Source: Opitutales bacterium (GTDB lineage Bacteria > Verrucomicrobiota > Verrucomicrobiia > Opitutales > UBA2987). Taken from it: a stretch of 38,820 bases of DNA. Location of the stretch: NCBI GenBank assembly GCA_021772515.1, contig JAJFLU010000055.1, positions 1 through 38,820 on the forward strand, given 5' to 3'. The notes under the pieces are model-generated. The model made no database searches and was not told where the DNA came from. It saw nothing but the letters and a program-made list of their open reading frames with translations. The translations under genes were made by a program, and so were the position numbers. Positions 8,863 to 17,975 of this stretch are shown piece after piece. Every line of letters starts with the position of its first letter. The first letter of the stretch is position 1.

Positions 8863-9312
8863 ATGGAGAAGGAGGATGAAGATCGGCGGTTTATGCGGAG
8901 GGCTCTTGAGGAGGCGCGGCAGGGAATGGACGAAGGGGGGCTTCCGATTGGGGCGGTATTGGTGAGGGGCGGTGTGGTATTGGCAAAGGGTCATAACCGT
9001 CGAGTTCAGGAAGGCGATCCCATCGCCCACGGGGAAATGGATTGTCTGAGGCGGGCAGGGCGACAGGCTTCCTATCGCGATACGGTTCTTTATACCACCT
9101 TGAGCCCCTGCATGATGTGCAGCGGAACGATTGTGCAATTCAAGATTTCACGAGTGGTTATCGGTGAGAATGTGAACTTCGGCGGGAATGAGGGGTTTTT
9201 GAAAAGCAACGGTATCGAAGTTATCCTGCTCAATGACCCGGACTGCATCGAAATGATGAAAGATTTTATCAAAAACCACCCGACTCTCTGGAACGAAGAT
9301 ATCGCCGAATGA
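8863..9312 (+). CDS. Cytosine deaminase, fungal (FCY1-like) type
   Basis: A 149-residue zinc-dependent deaminase. The zinc site is complete: H56 and E58 in AHGEMDCL, and C83 and C86 in LSPCMMCSGT. The C-terminal part, VVIGENVNFGGNEGFL followed by a tail ending FIKNHPTLWNEDIAE, matches the yeast FCY1 pattern (VGENVNF, then a W-x-EDI-x-E end) more closely than TadA or riboflavin-type deaminases. It should convert cytosine to uracil for pyrimidine salvage. This is structurally unrelated to the large amidohydrolase-type bacterial CodA. The gene follows DUF123 by 42 bases. An AGGA sequence precedes the ATG. Guanine or another base as substrate cannot be excluded. Confidence 0.85.
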   Translation: MEKEDEDRRFMRRALEEARQGMDEGGLPIGAVLVRGGVVLAKGHNRRVQEGDPIAHGEMDCLRRAGRQASYRDTVLYTTLSPCMMCSGTIVQFKISRVVIGENVNFGGNEGFLKSNGIEVILLNDPDCIEMMKDFIKNHPTLWNEDIAE

Positions 9313-9340
9313 TTAGAACTACGAGGCGGAACTTTAAGTA

Positions 9341-10078
9341 TCAATAAAACACTTTTTCCAGGCATAACCCACGGGCGGGAACGGTTACGATCAATTGGGT
9401 TCGCTTATGCGACTTGAAGATATTCACCAACTCGTCGGGAGGCAGTTTTTCGATGCCCACATCGACGAGAGCGCCGACCAGACTACGCACCATTTTGTAA
9501 AGGTAACCGCTGGCCTCGGTGGCTATACGAATGCGACGGCCCTTGCGGGTAATTTCGAGGCGGCGGAGGTCTTTTACCGGATTTTGCGGAGAGCCGTCGC
9601 CTCTTTCGGCCCCGAATGCCGAAAAATCGTGCTTCCCCAAAAGTAGGGCGGCAGTTTCGTTCATCAGATCGATATTCAGTTTCCGACGACCAAGCGACCA
9701 GAAATACCGCGTTTCCATGGGCGGCGCGTAGCCTTCGTAAAGCCAGTAAATATAGCGTTTTCCAGTGGCGGAATAACGGGCATGGAAATCCGGCGAAACC
9801 GAGCGAACGGAGGAGACCTGTATGCTCTCGGGAAGACCGCTGCGGAGGGCATTGAGCAAATCGGTCTGTGGGTTTGACCATTGGCCATCGAAGTGAAAGA
9901 CCTGGCCTCGGGCATGAACGCCGCTATCGGTGCGCCCGCTGCCGTGGATGCGAATCGGTTGGCCAAAAAGGGTTTTCAAACGATTTTCGAGAATATCCTG
10001 GACCGTGTTGCCGCCGGGTTGGCTCTGCCATCCATGAAGACCCGTCCCGTCGTAGGCTACTGTGCATTTCCAACGCAT
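9341..10078 (-). CDS. truA: tRNA pseudouridine(38-40) synthase TruA
   Basis: A 245-residue enzyme that isomerises uridines 38-40 in the tRNA anticodon arm to pseudouridine. It shows the TruA opening CTVAYDGTGLHGWQSQP, the catalytic motif GSGRTDSGVHARGQV with nucleophile D51, FHARYSATGKRYIYWL, the HDFSAFGAERG stretch and the late motif GYLYKMVRSLVGALVDVG. Length is typical. It lies on the minus strand, converging with the cytosine deaminase gene 28 bases away and diverging from the BNR-repeat gene. Confidence 0.93.
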   Translation of the reverse strand: MRWKCTVAYDGTGLHGWQSQPGGNTVQDILENRLKTLFGQPIRIHGSGRTDSGVHARGQVFHFDGQWSNPQTDLLNALRSGLPESIQVSSVRSVSPDFHARYSATGKRYIYWLYEGYAPPMETRYFWSLGRRKLNIDLMNETAALLLGKHDFSAFGAERGDGSPQNPVKDLRRLEITRKGRRIRIATEASGYLYKMVRSLVGALVDVGIEKLPPDELVNIFKSHKRTQLIVTVPARGLCLEKVFY

Positions 10079-10188
10079 ACTAAATTTCTCTTAGATAACT
10101 GTTTTCAATGTGGAGAAATTGGAGCGAATGGTCAAGGAGCATCACCTGCTGCCGATAAAAACTAGAAGACCCAAATCACGCCAAAAAT

Positions 10189-11169
10189 ATGAAACCCATA
10201 ATCGCCATTGAGGACGTCTGCGCCTGGCCCAATCTAATCGCCCTGCCGGGTGGAGAGCTGGTGGTTATCCTGTTCAACCGGCCTAGCCACGGTCTGGAGG
10301 AAGGCGGTCTGGAATGTTGGGGAAGCAAGGATGGGGGGCGAAATTGGGCCAAAAAAGGGGTCGCTTCTCCGCCCGAACCCGGACAAAACCGGATGCATTC
10401 CGCCTTTGGGCAAACCCGAAGAGAAGAATTGATCGTCCTTTCCACCGGTTTTGAATTGGTTGCCGGAAAGCTCGGGCGTTTGCATAGATTGTGGTGTTCG
10501 CGGTCGTCCGATGGCGGGCTCACGTGGGAAGTGAACAAAACACCCGGTTTGCCCGTTGAGTCGCCTCTGCTCATTCCCTACGGAAAAATTACCTGCCTGA
10601 AAGACGAGCCGATTTTTGCGACCGCCTATCTGAGCGAGGGCAAAGGCAGACCGAGCCGCACCTGGTTTTTGCAAAGCGAGGACGAAGGTGAAAATTGGAG
10701 TGTATGCTCTCAAATCGGAGACGGTGACACCAACGAAACGACGCTATTACGCATCGGGGAAGGCCATTGGCTGGCGGCGGCGCGCACTCATATCGATCAC
10801 CACGTCGAACTTTACCGGAGTGGGGACGATGGGAAAACCTGGCGGCAGGCGGGACCCCTTACTTTGCCCATGCAACACCCCGCAGACCTCATTTCCCTGC
10901 GTGAAGGGGTCATTCTGCTGACCTATGGCCTCCGAAATCGAGGACTTTTCGGCATCGGGGGGCGAATCAGCGAAGATGCCGGAAAGACATGGAGTCCGCC
11001 CTTTGTTTTGACACAATTTGGCGATGCCGGGGACTGCGGCTACCCGTCGAGCGCCCAAATGGACGATGGTGTGATTGTGACGGCTTATTACACCGACAAG
11101 GCTCCCGGACACGACGGCTACCACATGGGCGTGTTAAGATGGCGGCTGGATGATTTTATCAGAACTTGA
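10189..11169 (+). CDS. BNR/Asp-box sialidase-fold protein
   Basis: A 326-residue six-bladed-propeller candidate of the sialidase (BNR) superfamily. Five Asp-box motifs (S-x-D-x-G-x-x-W) can be read: SKDGGRNW, SSDGGLTW, SEDEGENW, SGDDGKTW and SEDAGKTW. Members hydrolyse sialic acid or related glycosides, though many are non-catalytic or of unknown specificity. There is no signal peptide, so the protein would be cytoplasmic, which is unusual for a sialidase acting on host glycans. It ends just upstream of the cystathionine beta-synthase-type gene (start 11232). The fold is confident; catalytic function is not. Confidence 0.78.
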   Translation: MKPIIAIEDVCAWPNLIALPGGELVVILFNRPSHGLEEGGLECWGSKDGGRNWAKKGVASPPEPGQNRMHSAFGQTRREELIVLSTGFELVAGKLGRLHRLWCSRSSDGGLTWEVNKTPGLPVESPLLIPYGKITCLKDEPIFATAYLSEGKGRPSRTWFLQSEDEGENWSVCSQIGDGDTNETTLLRIGEGHWLAAARTHIDHHVELYRSGDDGKTWRQAGPLTLPMQHPADLISLREGVILLTYGLRNRGLFGIGGRISEDAGKTWSPPFVLTQFGDAGDCGYPSSAQMDDGVIVTAYYTDKAPGHDGYHMGVLRWRLDDFIRT

Positions 11170-11231
11170 TCGGCGAAACTGAGATCGGTTCTAGACAATG
11201 GGAAAAAAATCAGTCATTTCCGTTGGCAATT

Positions 11232-12206
11232 ATGAAATATCATCAAAACATTCTGGAGGCGATCGGGCATACCCCCTTGATCAAATTGAATCATATGGTT
11301 GACGAAACCATGGCAACCATCCTGGTGAAGGCCGAATTTTTGAATCCCTCGGGTTCGATCAAAGACCGGATGGCGGCGCATATTGTGCAAAAGGCGGAGG
11401 AGGAGGGCAGACTCCACCCGGGCGGGACGCTGGTCGAGGGCACCTCCGGCAATACCGGGCAGGGCCTGGCGATGGCGGCGGCGGTCAAGGGTTACAAAAC
11501 CATTTTAACCATGCCGGACAAAATGAGTCAGGAAAAGGCAGACATGATGATGGCCTTCGGTGCGAAAGTGGTCGTGACCCCCACCAATGTGGACCACGAC
11601 GACCCCGAAAACTACTGCCAAAAGGCCATGAGTATCGCGAATGAAACACCCAATTCCCTCTACACGGACCAATACAACAACCCGGCCAATATCGAGGCCC
11701 ATTACCTCACCACGGGGCCGGAAATATGGGACGATACCGATGGGCTGGTGGACTATTTCGTGGCCGGAGCGAGCACCGGAGGAACGGTCACGGGGACCGG
11801 CAGATACCTCAAGGAACAGGCGGCCAAGGTGGGGCGTGAAGTCAAGGTGATCGCCTCCGATCCCGAAGGGAGCATCTTCTACGACCTTTTTTACAAGACC
11901 GGCAAACTCGATCCCCATCCCTACAAAGTGGAAGGCATCGGCAACGATGTGCACTGCGATTGCCTCGACCTCGATGTGCTCGACGGATTGATACGGCATA
12001 CGGACAAGGATGCATTTTTGACGGCCCGTAGATTAACCCGCGAGGAGGGCATATTTGCTGGTGGCTCGTCGGGGGCGAATGTTTTGGCGGCCCTCCAGAT
12101 AGCCAAAGAGGCGGGACCGGGAAAAATCGTCGTCGCCATGCTGCCGGACTCGGGAAGCCGCTATATCAGCAAAATATTCAACGACGAATACATGAACAGC
12201 CTTTAA
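11232..12206 (+). CDS. Cystathionine beta-synthase-type PLP enzyme
   Basis: A 324-residue fold-type II PLP enzyme of the cysteine synthase/cystathionine beta-synthase group. The PLP lysine is K44 in NPSGSIKDRMA. EGTSGNTGQGLA contacts the substrate and GASTGGTVTGTGRYL binds the cofactor phosphate. The spelling GSIKDR and the EGIFAGGSSGANV segment favour the CBS branch over CysK. No N-terminal heme domain or C-terminal CBS regulatory domains are present. The frame is open from 11166, but the ATG at 11232 begins right at the conserved start (MKYHQNILEAIGHTPLIKLN) and is preferred. With the PLP enzyme at 6081-7268 it could form cystathionine from homocysteine and serine. Confidence 0.87.
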   Translation: MKYHQNILEAIGHTPLIKLNHMVDETMATILVKAEFLNPSGSIKDRMAAHIVQKAEEEGRLHPGGTLVEGTSGNTGQGLAMAAAVKGYKTILTMPDKMSQEKADMMMAFGAKVVVTPTNVDHDDPENYCQKAMSIANETPNSLYTDQYNNPANIEAHYLTTGPEIWDDTDGLVDYFVAGASTGGTVTGTGRYLKEQAAKVGREVKVIASDPEGSIFYDLFYKTGKLDPHPYKVEGIGNDVHCDCLDLDVLDGLIRHTDKDAFLTARRLTREEGIFAGGSSGANVLAALQIAKEAGPGKIVVAMLPDSGSRYISKIFNDEYMNSL

Positions 12207-12249
12207 CCTCCCCCCTCCCCATCTTCCTCTCCCTCTCCCCCTCCCTCAC
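12207..12249 (+). other. Homopyrimidine tract after the CBS-type gene
   Basis: Directly after the stop codon runs an almost pure C/T tract with a single A (12221) over about 41 bases. It could take part in triplex formation, or act as a Rho-type C-rich termination region because the transcript is C-rich and G-free. Similar pyrimidine tracts follow the oxidoreductase gene at 33441-33475 and 33600-33626. Confidence 0.5.
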
Positions 12250-12286
12250 TCAATCAATCACCTCTGAAAATAAAAATACCCACCTC

Positions 12287-13078
12287 GTGGCTCTGGATTT
12301 AGCTTATATTGGTTTTGAAAACGAGGGGAAACCTCCTCTCGTGATTCTGCATGGCCTGCTCGGCTCCTCGCGCAACTGGCGATGGATGGCGCGCAGCCTG
12401 GCCCAGGATTTTGAGGTATTTGCCCTCGACCTCCGCAACCACGGAAAATCTCCGGCTGCCGAGTCGATGGCTTTTGATGATCTGGTGGCCGATGTGCGCC
12501 ACTGGATTCAAAAGAGAAATCTCAACGGGGTTACATTGATGGGGCATAGCTTGGGGGGAAAGGTGGGCATGCGGCTGGCGTGCAGGCATGGTTCAGAGGT
12601 GGGGGCCCTTATTATCGTGGATGTGTCTCCCAAACCGTATCCGATTCTGCATGGCAAGATTTTCGAGGCGATGGCATCGATCGATCCCTCGAAATTATCC
12701 ACCCGGGCGGAGGCCGATATATTATTGGAACCGATAATTGGCCATAAACGACTTCAGCAATTTATTTTGAGCAATCTGGCGCGGGATGGAGAGGGAAAAT
12801 TCCGCTGGCAGGTAAACCACGAAACCCTTTCCAAAAACCAGGTGGCATTGGCGATGAATCCTTTAAACGAAGGCGACCAATATCACGGCCCCGTTTTGTT
12901 CATTCGAGGGGAAAATTCAGGTTTTCTGCCGGCCATCGACATGCCAATAGTCAACGGCCACTTTCCCAAGGCCACCCTCGTCGCGATTCCCGGCGCGGGG
13001 CATAACCCGCATATTGACAACAAAACCGCCTTCCAGACCGAAGTGCGGAAATTCGGTAAACAGATATTGGGAGCGTAA
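12287..13078 (+). CDS. Alpha/beta hydrolase, YbfF-like esterase
   Basis: A 263-residue alpha/beta hydrolase similar to the small YbfF-type esterases. It has the oxyanion segment VILHGLLGSSRNWRW, the nucleophile elbow LMGHSLGGK with S88, and a C-terminal catalytic His in IPGAGHNPH. The strand that normally supplies the acid reads FIRGENSGF, so the usual Asp is not obvious there. The family hallmark LDLRNHGKSP is present. Translation starts at GTG 12287, since no ATG fits the conserved start. No signal peptide, so it is cytoplasmic. It probably hydrolyses short acyl esters or thioesters; substrate unknown. Confidence 0.85.
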   Translation: MALDLAYIGFENEGKPPLVILHGLLGSSRNWRWMARSLAQDFEVFALDLRNHGKSPAAESMAFDDLVADVRHWIQKRNLNGVTLMGHSLGGKVGMRLACRHGSEVGALIIVDVSPKPYPILHGKIFEAMASIDPSKLSTRAEADILLEPIIGHKRLQQFILSNLARDGEGKFRWQVNHETLSKNQVALAMNPLNEGDQYHGPVLFIRGENSGFLPAIDMPIVNGHFPKATLVAIPGAGHNPHIDNKTAFQTEVRKFGKQILGA

Positions 13079-13245
13079 CTGTTTTTCCAACGGTTTTCTG
13101 AAGGATACGCGGTCTCCTTGGAAAGATATTTTATGTATTAATTTTTTTGCGATTGCGATTTGCGGAAATTTTCTTATAAACCTTTCCTCCTGCGGTGTTT
13201 TTTGCAAAAATGTCGTTTTGGATGAACTGGGAATGGAGGATTGCG

Positions 13246-14277
13246 ATGGCTGGGAATCGAGTTTATTTACTCAAGACTTTACTGGTGGTAACCGCTTTGG
13301 CGTGGGGAGGTTTTCTGAATGCCAATGACCGCGGAAGCACAAATTATGGCATCAATGTCGAATCCACCGATGGCGGTGGCGGGAGGCTGACAGGCGGCCT
13401 GATCCGCATCGATTCCAATATCGGCGGAATTGCCGGAGAGGTATCTCGAAGCGGGCCGGAACCTGCGGCCCAATTTACAGCGGTAAACGGTTTTTTTGGT
13501 CAACTATTTGATATTACCGGTTTGGCTATCGGTTTAACCCCCGCCACCGTAAATGAGGAAGGCACGGCGCAGTTGGATGTAGCCGAGGCTTTCGATGACG
13601 ATACCGTAATCCCTCTCGACCCGACGGATGTTGACTGGATTGTGCAATCCGGGCCGGTGGTGTCCGTTCTGGAAACGGGCTTACTCAATGCGGACACCGT
13701 GAATTTAGTGGACACACCGGCAGTTATCGCCGCTGCTTACAAGGGAGTCGATGGGTCGCTTACGATCAGCGTAATCAATGTTGATAGTGGAATCACCGGA
13801 GATGGCCTCCCGGATGCTTGGCAGTTGCTGTTCTTTTCGCAGGATGCTGAAAATGCCGGGCCCAATGACGATGCCGATAATGACGGGTTGAGCAATTTCT
13901 ACGAATATGCCTTCGACTTTAACCCTATAATCTCTGACAGCGGGTCGGGCCGTCAGCCCCCGCCGGGAATTTTTACTGATCGCGTCGCGGTTAACCAAAA
14001 AACATCGATCCATACCACTGTGGCCGATGAGCAGTTCCTTGCGCTCACGTTTCGGAAACGACCCGACTCTGCGGGCCTCGATTATATCGTCGAAGTGGCC
14101 TCCTCGCCGACATCCTCCGCATGGCAAGCGATGTCCATACTGGTTGGCGCACCCTTTGGTCCCGATGGCGATGGATTGTTTACCGTTACCTACCGGGACA
14201 ATGTTCCGTTTTCGACCAATAATGCGCGATTCATACGCATCCGTGTGGTCAAACTCTTACCCCTTATAATCCTTTAA
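13246..14277 (+). CDS. Secreted protein with TSP3-like calcium motif
   Basis: An approximately 343-residue exported protein. The start at 13246 is chosen because GGAGG lies 6 bases upstream and a signal peptide follows at once (VYLLKTLLVVTALAWGGF, cleavage near LNA). The N-terminal third is glycine-rich. Residues around 205-220 contain GDGLPDAWQ and DADNDGLSNFYEYAF, the thrombospondin type 3/EF-hand-like calcium-binding pattern common in secreted proteins of Planctomycetes and Verrucomicrobia. There is no catalytic motif. It precedes the giant surface protein by 48 bases and may share its operon and location. A structural or adhesin-like role is inferred only. Confidence 0.7.
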   Translation: MAGNRVYLLKTLLVVTALAWGGFLNANDRGSTNYGINVESTDGGGGRLTGGLIRIDSNIGGIAGEVSRSGPEPAAQFTAVNGFFGQLFDITGLAIGLTPATVNEEGTAQLDVAEAFDDDTVIPLDPTDVDWIVQSGPVVSVLETGLLNADTVNLVDTPAVIAAAYKGVDGSLTISVINVDSGITGDGLPDAWQLLFFSQDAENAGPNDDADNDGLSNFYEYAFDFNPIISDSGSGRQPPPGIFTDRVAVNQKTSIHTTVADEQFLALTFRKRPDSAGLDYIVEVASSPTSSAWQAMSILVGAPFGPDGDGLFTVTYRDNVPFSTNNARFIRIRVVKLLPLIIL

Positions 14278-14325
14278 TATCATAACAAAATTTACCCTCC
14301 AACCTATTCAACTTGGGAAGAAAAA

Positions 14326-17300
14326 ATGAAAACAATCGTCAATCAACCCCCCAAACCCCAAATCTCACTTTTCGGTCTTGCCGCTATCGCGAGTGTCCTT
14401 TGGCTATCGACCAGTAACCTTGAAGCAGTCCCTGGAATCATCAATTATCAGGGAAAAATCAGTGAGGACGGTGTGATTTTCGACGGCACGGGCGAGTTTA
14501 AATTCGCCTTCGTCAACTTCGGGGAGGGAACCAGTTCTGTTTGGAGCAACGACGGAACCAGTGTCGATGGAATGGAGCCGACCGCATCTGTCTCTCTGCC
14601 GGTATCCCGAGGTAATTTTTCCGTCGGCCTGGGCGATACGAATCTGGCCGGTATGACCGACCCTATCTCCCCCTCGATATTTTCCGACGACAACAATGTT
14701 TTTCTGCGGGTCTGGTTCAGCGCGACCGGCAGCGGTTTCCAATTACTCACGCCCGATTTGAGGATCGTCTCGGAAGGTTTCGCCTTCGCAGCGGACAGGG
14801 CCGCCTCAGCCGGAAATGCCGACACCCTGGAAGGCTCGCCCGCCTCAGGTTTTTTCGATAAAGCCACGCATGATTCAGCCAACTCCAACGGCATTATCGA
14901 TAATGCCGATTTTGCCACGAATGCTGGTAATGCCGATACGGCTGATGTCGCATTAGAGGCCGATAGCGCGATTTTTGCTATTGATGCCGACAACGCGGTG
15001 AACGCAGAATTCTCGACCGATGCGGGGAATGCCGCCACTGCCGATGATGCAGATTTTCTGGATGGCATTGATAGTGCGGGTTTTTCTCCCGCTATTCATG
15101 ATCACGATGGCGAAGATATTACCTTTGGCACGGTTGGGGATAATTTTTTGTCACCTAATGTGGCCCTGCAGGATGCGCCCAATATTTTTTCCGCTCCTAC
15201 CAACACATTCAGCGGTTTCGACATGATCTTGGGTGTGAATGGTGGATTTTCTTTAATAATGCCTGATAATAGCGCGATGGGAGAGGGAGCAGACTTTTCC
15301 ATAGAAGGGCAAAATGCCGATCCTGGGGCAACGGGAGATTTAAATGGCGGTAATATCGACCTGTTCCCGGGTTTTGGGATCAACGGCGGTGTAAAAGGTT
15401 CCATCGGTCTTTTCGGAAATACCTCAGTCTTAGGGGGAAATCTGTCGGTCGAGGGGACCATCAACGGCAGTCTGGGAACACTGACCGGCACGGTGGATGA
15501 CACAAACCTGTCTGCCAATGTCGCCCTGCAGAGCGTGGATAATGATTTTGTGGGAGATAATAACTCATTCAGTGGGTTGGGGCTTGGGTTGGGTAGTGAT
15601 GAACTGTTTTCCTTACAGAGGCCCGATCATAGCACCGGGGCTGGAACGGATCTTTTTATTGGCGGCCAAAATGCCTTTGGCGGAAGTCTGGGAGCAGTCG
15701 ATGGCGGCGATATCGTTTTACAGCCGGGTTTTGGCGATGGATTTTTATTATCAGGTTCAAATGGAAAAGTGCGACTTGAGGGCAATACCGATGTGACAGG
15801 GAATTTACAGATTGGCGGAAATATCACCGGTGGCATAACCGTGACCACCGATGATAGTTTCGGAAATTTTATTTTTGACAGCCTGGTCCTCGAACATACG
15901 AACAATGCCGGAAATGGCGCCAACGGTATCGGAGCGGGAATCGTCTTTCGGCTGGAAGATTCGGGCGGTGAAGTAGAAGACGCCGTAATATTAGCTGGTG
16001 AATACACCAACGCCGTAGATGGACTGGAGGAAAGCGCCTTCAAAGTGTTCACCCGTCCTCGTGGAGATGGGCCGACTGAAGCGCTTAATCTTTCCTCTAC
16101 GGGAAATTTAACAGTCAACTCGGTGACTGCCGATACTTTGGAATCCACAGTCGTTGGGCCCAATCCGCCATTGGTGGTTTCCTCGATTGAAAGGGTGCTC
16201 AATTTGAACGCAGATTTTCTGGACGACCTCGATTCGTCCGATTTCGCCCCGGTCTCCCATTTCCATCTCGATACCGACCTGCCAACCAATGTGGCATATC
16301 AAGATTTGGATAACGATTTCAGCGGAACGAATACCTTCAGCGGGACGGATTTGTTTTTGGGTGATGACGGTCCATTTACGCTACAGCGTCCGGGTAACAG
16401 TGCTGACGATGGAACAGACTTGATAATCAATGGTCAGAGCGCCTTCGATGACCTGAGCACCAGCTATATGGGCGGCAGCGTTTTTATACAACCGGGACTG
16501 GGCGTCAATGGAGGTTCCAATGGGTTGATCTCCCTCGGCGGAGCCACAGAAATACATGGTGATCTGTTTATTTTTGGCAATGTCACCGGCAGCGGCGGTA
16601 TTTTTTCGGGTGATGGATCGGGATTGACCAACCTTGATGCGACCAATCTTGCCGGCGGCACGGTGCCCGACCTCCGCCTGTCAACCAACGTGCCTTTGCT
16701 AGACGCGATGAATAATTTCACTGCGGCCAACACCTTCAGTGCTACAAACATGACTGTAGGAGGAGATGCGGACTTCACCCTTCAGCGGCCTGAGAGTTCG
16801 AGCGGGACCGGTTCAACCTTTGCCATTCAAGGGCAAAATGCAGCCCCCTCACCTGGACCTGACATCGATGGCGGCGATATTGACTTGAATCCGGGAGCAG
16901 GAACGGGAAGTCCCAACGTCGGGGTAGATGGCTCGATCAATCTCAACGGCAACACGAATGTATCCGGAGATTTGGCGGTTTCCGGCAAACTTGTCGCGGC
17001 AAATGGAGTCGAACTGGTGCGGACGATAATTGTCGGCCCCGACAGCTCCGGTGGCGTCACTGACAATGGGGCCAATTTACTGGCCGCGATCACCTCCCTG
17101 AGTACTCTCGCTACGTCAACCACTCCTTATTTAATTAAAATTGAGCCGGGCACCTATGATCTGAATGGCGGCAATCTGTCTGTCCCTGACTATGTCGATA
17201 TCGAGGGTTCGGGGCGTGGCATCACGACGATCAGGAGCAGTATCAGCGGGGACTTCGCCACTGTTCTTTTTTCGGGTCTTGGACATTCCGCCATGCGACA

Positions 17301-17946
17301 CCTGAAAGTTATCAATACCGGAGGGAGCCGAGCCATCGAGATTTTCAGTTCCACTGTTTACCTTTTCGAGGTGGATGCATATTCAATGTCTGGATCGGAC
17401 GCCAACAATGTCGCCATTAAGATTCATACCAACAGTTACGTTGATATGTGTAAAATTACCGCCAGCGCCACGGGTGCGATCCCCGTGGGAATGGTGATCG
17501 ACGCCAGTCAGGTGGATATCCTGGATTCGCATGTCGATGCGATCTGCTCTTCCCTGACTGATGCCGTCGGTATGAGTATTATCAATTCAAGCCAGGCGGA
17601 GCTTACCAATGTTTTGATTATAGCTCAGGATGGTTCCGTCAGTAATATCGCTCTTTCGGTGGATTCGTTATCCTTTGTCATTTTCAAAGATGGCGAGGTT
17701 TCCGCTTCAACCATCGGGGGTGTGGGAGTGGAAATGGTAGCGGCAGGCGGCGCAACCATTATTATTATCAACAGCATAATTACGGGTTCTACCGAATCTA
17801 TCTTGCATAATGACGAAATAGTCAAGGTAGTCACTTCGCAGTTATCATTCCCTTTAGTCATTGTAATTGGACAACATCAAGTTACCCAAACTTTTTGCTA
17901 CGACGATTTATTCCAGCCCCTCCCTAATTTATTCCCAAACATGTAA
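14326..17946 (+). CDS. Giant tail-fibre-like surface protein with beta-helix C-terminus
   Basis: A 1206-residue exported protein. The signal peptide (LFGLAAIASVLWLSTSNLEA) is followed by VPGIINYQGKISEDG, the opening typical of bacterial tail-fibre-like surface proteins. Residues about 155-275 are an Ala/Asn/Asp-rich stretch built on N-A-D-x-A repeats. Four repeats of about 100 residues follow (about 279-395, 398-500, 656-756, 787-895), each containing N-x-F-SG, an LQRP-like motif, a GQNA motif, a GGDI motif and a GNT segment. From about 900 to 1190 the sequence looks like a right-handed beta-helix (YLIKIEPGTYDLNGGN, then hydrophobic rungs). It ends in FCYDDLFQPLPN, recalling a C-terminal motif seen in related proteins. 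The role could be adhesion or cell-surface display. Internal repeats make it prone to recombination. Confidence 0.78.
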   Translation: MKTIVNQPPKPQISLFGLAAIASVLWLSTSNLEAVPGIINYQGKISEDGVIFDGTGEFKFAFVNFGEGTSSVWSNDGTSVDGMEPTASVSLPVSRGNFSVGLGDTNLAGMTDPISPSIFSDDNNVFLRVWFSATGSGFQLLTPDLRIVSEGFAFAADRAASAGNADTLEGSPASGFFDKATHDSANSNGIIDNADFATNAGNADTADVALEADSAIFAIDADNAVNAEFSTDAGNAATADDADFLDGIDSAGFSPAIHDHDGEDITFGTVGDNFLSPNVALQDAPNIFSAPTNTFSGFDMILGVNGGFSLIMPDNSAMGEGADFSIEGQNADPGATGDLNGGNIDLFPGFGINGGVKGSIGLFGNTSVLGGNLSVEGTINGSLGTLTGTVDDTNLSANVALQSVDNDFVGDNNSFSGLGLGLGSDELFSLQRPDHSTGAGTDLFIGGQNAFGGSLGAVDGGDIVLQPGFGDGFLLSGSNGKVRLEGNTDVTGNLQIGGNITGGITVTTDDSFGNFIFDSLVLEHTNNAGNGANGIGAGIVFRLEDSGGEVEDAVILAGEYTNAVDGLEESAFKVFTRPRGDGPTEALNLSSTGNLTVNSVTADTLESTVVGPNPPLVVSSIERVLNLNADFLDDLDSSDFAPVSHFHLDTDLPTNVAYQDLDNDFSGTNTFSGTDLFLGDDGPFTLQRPGNSADDGTDLIINGQSAFDDLSTSYMGGSVFIQPGLGVNGGSNGLISLGGATEIHGDLFIFGNVTGSGGIFSGDGSGLTNLDATNLAGGTVPDLRLSTNVPLLDAMNNFTAANTFSATNMTVGGDADFTLQRPESSSGTGSTFAIQGQNAAPSPGPDIDGGDIDLNPGAGTGSPNVGVDGSINLNGNTNVSGDLAVSGKLVAANGVELVRTIIVGPDSSGGVTDNGANLLAAITSLSTLATSTTPYLIKIEPGTYDLNGGNLSVPDYVDIEGSGRGITTIRSSISGDFATVLFSGLGHSAMRHLKVINTGGSRAIEIFSSTVYLFEVDAYSMSGSDANNVAIKIHTNSYVDMCKITASATGAIPVGMVIDASQVDILDSHVDAICSSLTDAVGMSIINSSQAELTNVLIIAQDGSVSNIALSVDSLSFVIFKDGEVSASTIGGVGVEMVAAGGATIIIINSIITGSTESILHNDEIVKVVTSQLSFPLVIVIGQHQVTQTFCYDDLFQPLPNLFPNM

Positions 17947-17975
17947 AATACCCACAGGCGTTGTTGGGCAAAATT

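Noticed and set aside
14448..15068. Long minus-strand frames across the giant surface protein gene.
   Set aside because: Ala/Ser/Pro-rich shadows caused by biased codon use of the repetitive plus-strand gene.
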